Source: an uncultured Acidobacteriota bacterium
GTDB taxonomy: Bacteria; Acidobacteriota; UBA6911; RPQK01; JAJDTT01
NCBI GenBank assembly: GCA_951812665.1
Contig: CATOST010000002.1
Location: 1-64,000 of the forward strand
Reading direction: 5' to 3'
DNA: 64,000 nt
Below, piece after piece: positions 62,964-64,000 of this stretch (position 1 is the first letter of the stretch; each line of letters opens with the position of its first letter). A program made the position numbers and the translations under genes. Under the pieces are notes generated by a model. The model made no database searches, was not told where the DNA came from, and saw only the letters and a list, made by a program, of their open reading frames with translations.

Positions 62964-63959
62964 TCAGTCCAGGTCGAATAGCTTCCGCCCATTGTTGCAG
63001 AAAACGTCCTCGACCTGGGAATCGGTGAGGCGGAGCCGAGTGGCGGCCAACTTCACAGCCCGCAGGGACTCCATGCCGACCAGGTAGGGTTGAATTTCAA
63101 CGTGAGAAATCCGCTTCCAGTCGACGGAGTCCTCATAGAGCCAAAGGAACTGGTCTCCGATTCCGACGCAGCGGCCTCGAAAATGACTGATGGGATAATC
63201 GGATCCCCAGAGCAGACGTTGGTGGCCGAAGGTGTCCACGATGGCCTCGAAAGCGCCGGCCTCGGTGACGGCCGAAGTGTCGAACCAGACGTTGGGAATT
63301 CCCTCCAGGGAGTGGATCCCCTCGATGGTGTGGTGCGGATTGAAGCTCCGGCCGGCATGGGCCAGGATCAACCGCAGGTTGGGGTAGCTTTCACAGAGGT
63401 ATCGGATTTTGGCTTGATTGCCCGGGTCCGCGAGTGCCCGGGGTTTGACCATGTGCAGCGTGACGCTGAGCCCTTCCTCATGGGCGATGCGCGCATGTTC
63501 CTCGGTCAGGAACTCGTCGATCTCCGAGTCGTGGGACGAGGGACGGTTCTCGACGAAGAGATGATAGACTTTGAGCCCCACCATGGAGAGGCGCCGCACT
63601 TCCTGCCGCACTTCCTCCGGATCCTGCCGGGGGGAGACGATCAGCTGGCCTCGGGACTTGGGATCCTTGGCGGCCTCCCCGGCCAGGAATTCGTTGGATG
63701 CCCGGTAGGTGCCCTCGTGCAGGCCGGCTCCGAAGAAGAGCCCGTGGGTCTCCCGGCCCGGCGTGATCCACTGGATCTGCTCCTGAAAGACTTCCATCGT
63801 CGCGCTTTCAGGACCCGCGGCCAAGGCGGTCCGGACCTTCCAGTGCCACAACTCGTACAGGTGGGCATGGGCGTCGAAGATCGTGTCGGGAACGAATGAA
63901 TCCAGTTCCCGGTGAAAAAATTCGAGATCGTAGTCTCTTTGCTCCCAGGTCATCTTCAT
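62964..63959 (-). CDS. Amidohydrolase-family metal-dependent hydrolase
   Basis: A 331-residue TIM-barrel hydrolase of the amidohydrolase-2 group. TIFDAHAHLYELWHW gives the HxH metal site, LKVYHLFVENRPSSHD, VTLHMVKPRALADPGNQ and LILAHAGRSFNPHHTIEG supply later histidines, and LLWGSDYPISHF the aspartate. Members hydrolyse or decarboxylate a wide range of carboxylate and lactone substrates; this one is not assigned. It is on the same strand as the next, partly seen gene. Confidence 0.88.
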   Translation of the reverse strand: MKMTWEQRDYDLEFFHRELDSFVPDTIFDAHAHLYELWHWKVRTALAAGPESATMEVFQEQIQWITPGRETHGLFFGAGLHEGTYRASNEFLAGEAAKDPKSRGQLIVSPRQDPEEVRQEVRRLSMVGLKVYHLFVENRPSSHDSEIDEFLTEEHARIAHEEGLSVTLHMVKPRALADPGNQAKIRYLCESYPNLRLILAHAGRSFNPHHTIEGIHSLEGIPNVWFDTSAVTEAGAFEAIVDTFGHQRLLWGSDYPISHFRGRCVGIGDQFLWLYEDSVDWKRISHVEIQPYLVGMESLRAVKLAATRLRLTDSQVEDVFCNNGRKLFDLD

Positions 63960-63975
63960 TTCGAGTCTCCCGAAA

Positions 63976-64000
63976 TCAGATCATCAGGTCTCCCCCGTTG
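63976..64000 (-). CDS. 3' end of a further gene, possibly a short-chain dehydrogenase
   Basis: The minus strand ends a frame ...NGGDLMI-stop, with TGA at 63978-63976. The NGGDLMI end resembles the V(D/N)GG C-terminus of short-chain dehydrogenases. Only seven codons are in the window, so this is a weak call; the rest lies beyond position 64000. Confidence 0.3.

Overview
The window looks like a chromosomal segment of a GC-rich, Gram-negative bacterium, most likely an uncultured member of the Acidobacteriota. The main evidence is a VWFA protein of the acidobacterial type (14851-15843), a SurA/PpiD-like chaperone, a beta-barrel-like exported protein, and an accessory end rich in Tat-exported sugar-active-type, DUF3604, NHL and amidohydrolase genes. 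The class cannot be fixed from this sequence. A tRNA-Sec with an 8-bp acceptor stem shows that the genome has selenocysteine decoding, and a partial cofG (or fbiC) at the left edge suggests coenzyme F420 synthesis.

Layout. 1-335: 5' part of cofG/fbiC (minus). 446-541: tRNA-Sec. 756-1625: pheA. 1742-6327: origin-type cluster rpmH-rnpA-yidD-yidC-jag-mnmE (plus). 6434-10906: mnmG-rsmG-parA-parB (minus), convergent with mnmE and carrying a perfect 16-bp parS site at 8210-8225. 10974-15843: small unknown protein, split methylmalonyl-CoA mutase large subunit, moeA-moaC and the VWFA protein. 16041-24187: Rrf2 regulator-sufBCDSU-sufT followed by glmS. 24230-26134: PpiD-like PPIase (minus). 26330-31882: cell-shape operon mreB-mreC-mreD-mrdA-rodA. 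32134-40096: rng-mazG-dehydrogenase-DUF1844-MBL hydrolase-ribF-gatC-gatA. 40247-44322: argB-argD-argC and an unrecognised P-loop protein (minus), behind a clear sigma70-type promoter. 44439-48299: gltX-glycosyltransferase-pdxJ-rsmI (minus) with stop/start overlaps throughout. 48584-48669: tRNA-Leu(UAA). 48741-50874: DegT aminotransferase and sugar-nucleotide epimerase. 50950-64000: accessory region with a Tat-exported beta-propeller protein, an exported ankyrin protein, a 2Fe-2S ferredoxin, DUF3604, a broken NHL gene, the SRP RNA, a HpcH/HpaI aldolase, an IS110-family element and an amidohydrolase.

How the genes work together. The left third is housekeeping: ribosome and RNase P components, membrane insertion, tRNA U34 modification (MnmE/MnmG), 16S rRNA methylation and chromosome partition. 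The middle holds Fe-S cluster assembly under an Rrf2 regulator, cell-wall elongation, Gln-tRNA amidation (GatCA) and arginine synthesis. The right 15 kb is catabolic and accessory, with signs of decay and transposition.

The least expected signal is non-coding. A family of about 160-bp intergenic elements with imperfect terminal inverted repeats (559-720, 8252-8411, 28793-28953, a truncated copy at 62841-62930, traces at 48462-48516 and 61252-61270) is scattered through the window. Two other kinds of inverted-repeat-bounded element sit in gene gaps (38126-38288 with 21-bp perfect arms, and 40119-40246). The IS110 element has a long structured upstream end that is a good bridge-RNA candidate. 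No CRISPR array, rRNA or recognisable riboswitch was seen.
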